Source: Anarhynchus alexandrinus (lineage: Eukaryota; Chordata; Aves; Charadriiformes; Charadriidae). From it: a stretch of DNA of 64,000 nt. The notes under the pieces are model-generated. The model was not told the DNA's origin. It did no database searches and was given only the letters and a program-made list of their open reading frames with translations. The position numbers were made by a program, and so were the translations under genes. Below, piece by piece: positions 62,755-64,000 of the stretch (position 1 is its first letter; the number at the start of each line of letters is the position of its first letter). Where the stretch lies: NCBI GenBank assembly GCA_008711295.1, contig VUYV01000122.1, positions 2,710,425 through 2,774,424 of the forward strand. Reading direction: 5' to 3'.

Positions 62755-62862
62755 TCTTTGTATTCTGTGTATGCCTGCCTTTGGTCTGCCCTGAGACAGA
62801 ACGCTAAACCAGACGGGCCTTAGATTAGGTTTGACTTAGTATGAACCTATTATGATGTTTTA
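62755..62862 (+). mobile_element. Ancient L3/CR1-type LINE 3' tail
   Basis: GGTCTGCCCTGAGACAG, a short gap, CCAGACGGGCCTTAGATTAGG, TTTGACTTAGTATGAACC and TTATGATG parallel the amniote L3/old-CR1 3' end, 'gagacaggatactgggctagatggaccttggtctgacccagtatggc...ttcttatg'. Only the last hundred bases or so are present. Divergence is high, fitting an insertion older than birds. Confidence 0.55.
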
Positions 62863-63118
62863 TTTGTACTTTGCACATGATTCACCTCACCTATTCCCCA
62901 GATGTGTGCTACAACTGTAACCTCTGCCAACATTTCTGCTCCTTCAACCGGGACGCAGCACATACCTCACTTGATGATGGATTACGGCTTCCCATCAGAG
63001 TGCAGCAGCATCCAGAAACAGGAAACATCATTCAGGAACACCAGCACGATGGAGAAAAAGGAATGCAACACCTTTGCCTGTGGTAGGAACACATGGAATA
63101 CACATCGGTCTCATGTAG

Positions 63119-63123
63119 GTTAC
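63119..63123 (+). repeat. Target-site duplication, left copy (GTTAC)
   Basis: GTTAC immediately precedes the LTR start and is repeated exactly at 63801-63805 after its end. A 5-bp duplication is characteristic of ERVL-type integrases. Confidence 0.85.
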
Positions 63124-63800
63124 TGTCCTGGTTTGAGCAACACAGGATTCATTTCTCTTTCGGTATTTTCACTTTTCAGTAAGGTGTCTTCTAATGCTAG
63201 GGAAAACTGCATTTTCAGAAGACTCTCGTGTCTGAATTTGTGAAAATATTTACTTTATAACCAGCTATGGTATGCACCTTTCAAGATCTCAGTGTTTTCG
63301 AGCTCACCAGGTGCAGGGATGAGGAGGAGCAAGACCCGGGCATTTGACCCAAGCTGGCCAACAGGGTTGTTTCATACCATGAATGTCACATTCAATATAA
63401 ATTAGAAAGTTTGCTGAGAAGTTTTCTATTCTATGACAGCTACCATCCTGAGAACTTCTTGCCCCGGTGCCGGACCCCTGAGCCCTTCCTTTCCTCCCAA
63501 AGCTGTAGCGCTCGCAGTGTCCCATATTTGCTGTCCCCTGCTGGGAGTGCACAGCTGCCTACTGATAGAATTGGCTGAGTATAAGCCTCGTATATTTTAT
63601 ATTGATATTGGGATCAATATTGGTCCTTTAGTATTATTAATATTAATTATTTAGTCTTATTCTGTTAAATCTGTTTATATTTCAATCCTAGGGCTTCCTT
63701 GTTTCTCTGCATTCCCCTTCCTGGATGGGGAACGGTCACTGGGTGAGAGAATAAATCTCTGAACGACAATAAATTGTTGTGCGTTCTTCAAACCATAACA
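63124..63800 (+). mobile_element. Solo LTR of avian endogenous retrovirus with intact TSD
   Basis: A 677-bp LTR starting TGTCCTGGTTTGAG and ending AAACCATAACA. U3 carries GACCCAAGCTGGCCAACAGG and TTTCATACCATGAATGTCAC, homologous in place to the blocks of the LTR at 60.6 kb. A degenerate TATA-like CAATATAAATTAG follows (about 63394-63405). Two AATAAA signals near the 3' end (63750-63755 and 63768-63773) are candidates for the R-region polyadenylation signal. Exact GTTAC duplications on both sides prove the borders. There is no internal retroviral sequence: a solo LTR. It is clearly diverged from the neighbouring LTR, so the two are separate insertions, probably of related subfamilies. Confidence 0.93.
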
Positions 63801-63805
63801 GTTAC
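63801..63805 (+). repeat. Target-site duplication, right copy (GTTAC)
   Basis: Exact match of the left copy, directly abutting the terminal CA of the LTR. Confidence 0.85.
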
Positions 63806-64000
63806 ATATTTTGCTAAAACTTGTCGCGTTAGGGTGACAGGGGTGGTGACAGGTAGATGGATGGCTGTTCTGCTGAAGGAAGGGGATGTGCCATCTGCCT
63901 TGCCTTCAAGCCATGGGTGTGCCTGACCTGGCGCAGTAACTGCAGGGGTGAGAAGTCGGAGGGCGAGCAAGGCCAGGGCCAGTGGGGCGGGTGGGGGGCG
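63806..64000. other. G-rich sequence at window end
   Basis: After the LTR the + strand becomes G-rich with several CpGs, ending in GGGGCGGGTGGGGGGCG. It may be the edge of a GC-richer region beyond the window. No gene can be called. Confidence 0.5.

Noticed and set aside
60617..63800. One provirus bounded by both LTRs
   Set aside because: The LTRs are strongly diverged, the right one has its own exact 5-bp duplication on both sides, and no gag, pol or env similarity lies between them.
1..64000. tRNA genes, mitochondrial insertions or non-retroviral viral copies
   Set aside because: By eye I saw no cloverleaf with a proper GGTTCGA-type T arm, no mitochondrial gene wording and no viral protein resemblance other than the ERV LTRs. 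Decayed examples could still be missed.

Overview
The window looks like AT-rich intergenic or intronic DNA from a bird nuclear genome. The host call rests on three CR1 retrotransposon 3' ends (one carrying the 8-bp CATAGAAT tail array), one longer 5'-truncated CR1, and two solo LTRs beginning TGTCCTGGTTT and ending in CA. LTRs of that kind are familiar from endogenous retroviruses of many modern birds. No bacterial, organellar or plasmid features are visible. I found no complete protein-coding gene and no tRNA or rRNA gene. The longest ORFs (about 100-136 codons) are either CR1 reverse-transcriptase remnants or chance frames in GC-richer pockets, often open on both strands at once.

Layout. 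1-10,030: AT-rich single-copy DNA with homopolymers, short microsatellites, a degraded old repeat near 5,080 and a GC-richer pocket at about 6,040-6,980. 10,031-10,358: a CR1 copy (+). 10,359-26,472: single-copy DNA with one older CR1 (+) at 16,266-16,485. 26,473-26,751: a CR1 (-) containing an A/C-rich expansion and a short duplication around a single N. 26,752-52,962: mostly unassigned, with a diverged 79-bp tandem duplication near 37 kb, a dense set of hairpins near 41.2-41.5 kb, an old-repeat zone at 42.9-43.7 kb and a degraded MIR-like SINE near 47.0 kb. 52,963-53,491: the longest CR1 copy (-). 57,143-57,750: a heavily decayed CR1-clade reverse-transcriptase fragment. 60,617-61,312 and 63,124-63,800: two related solo LTRs on the + strand, the second with a perfect 5-bp target-site duplication; an L3/CR1-like tail lies between them.

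The window holds no set of genes that work together. Its content is a record of retrotransposon insertion of several ages (MIR/L3-age repeats, old CR1, younger CR1, then ERV LTRs) in a gene-poor region. A few stretches resemble conserved regulatory DNA or isolated exons; these are inferences that need cross-species alignment and are listed as findings. I did not see a new biological system here. The calls that rest on directly visible sequence are the decayed reverse-transcriptase fragment, the LTR with its intact target-site duplication, the N-flanked duplication and the hairpin cluster.
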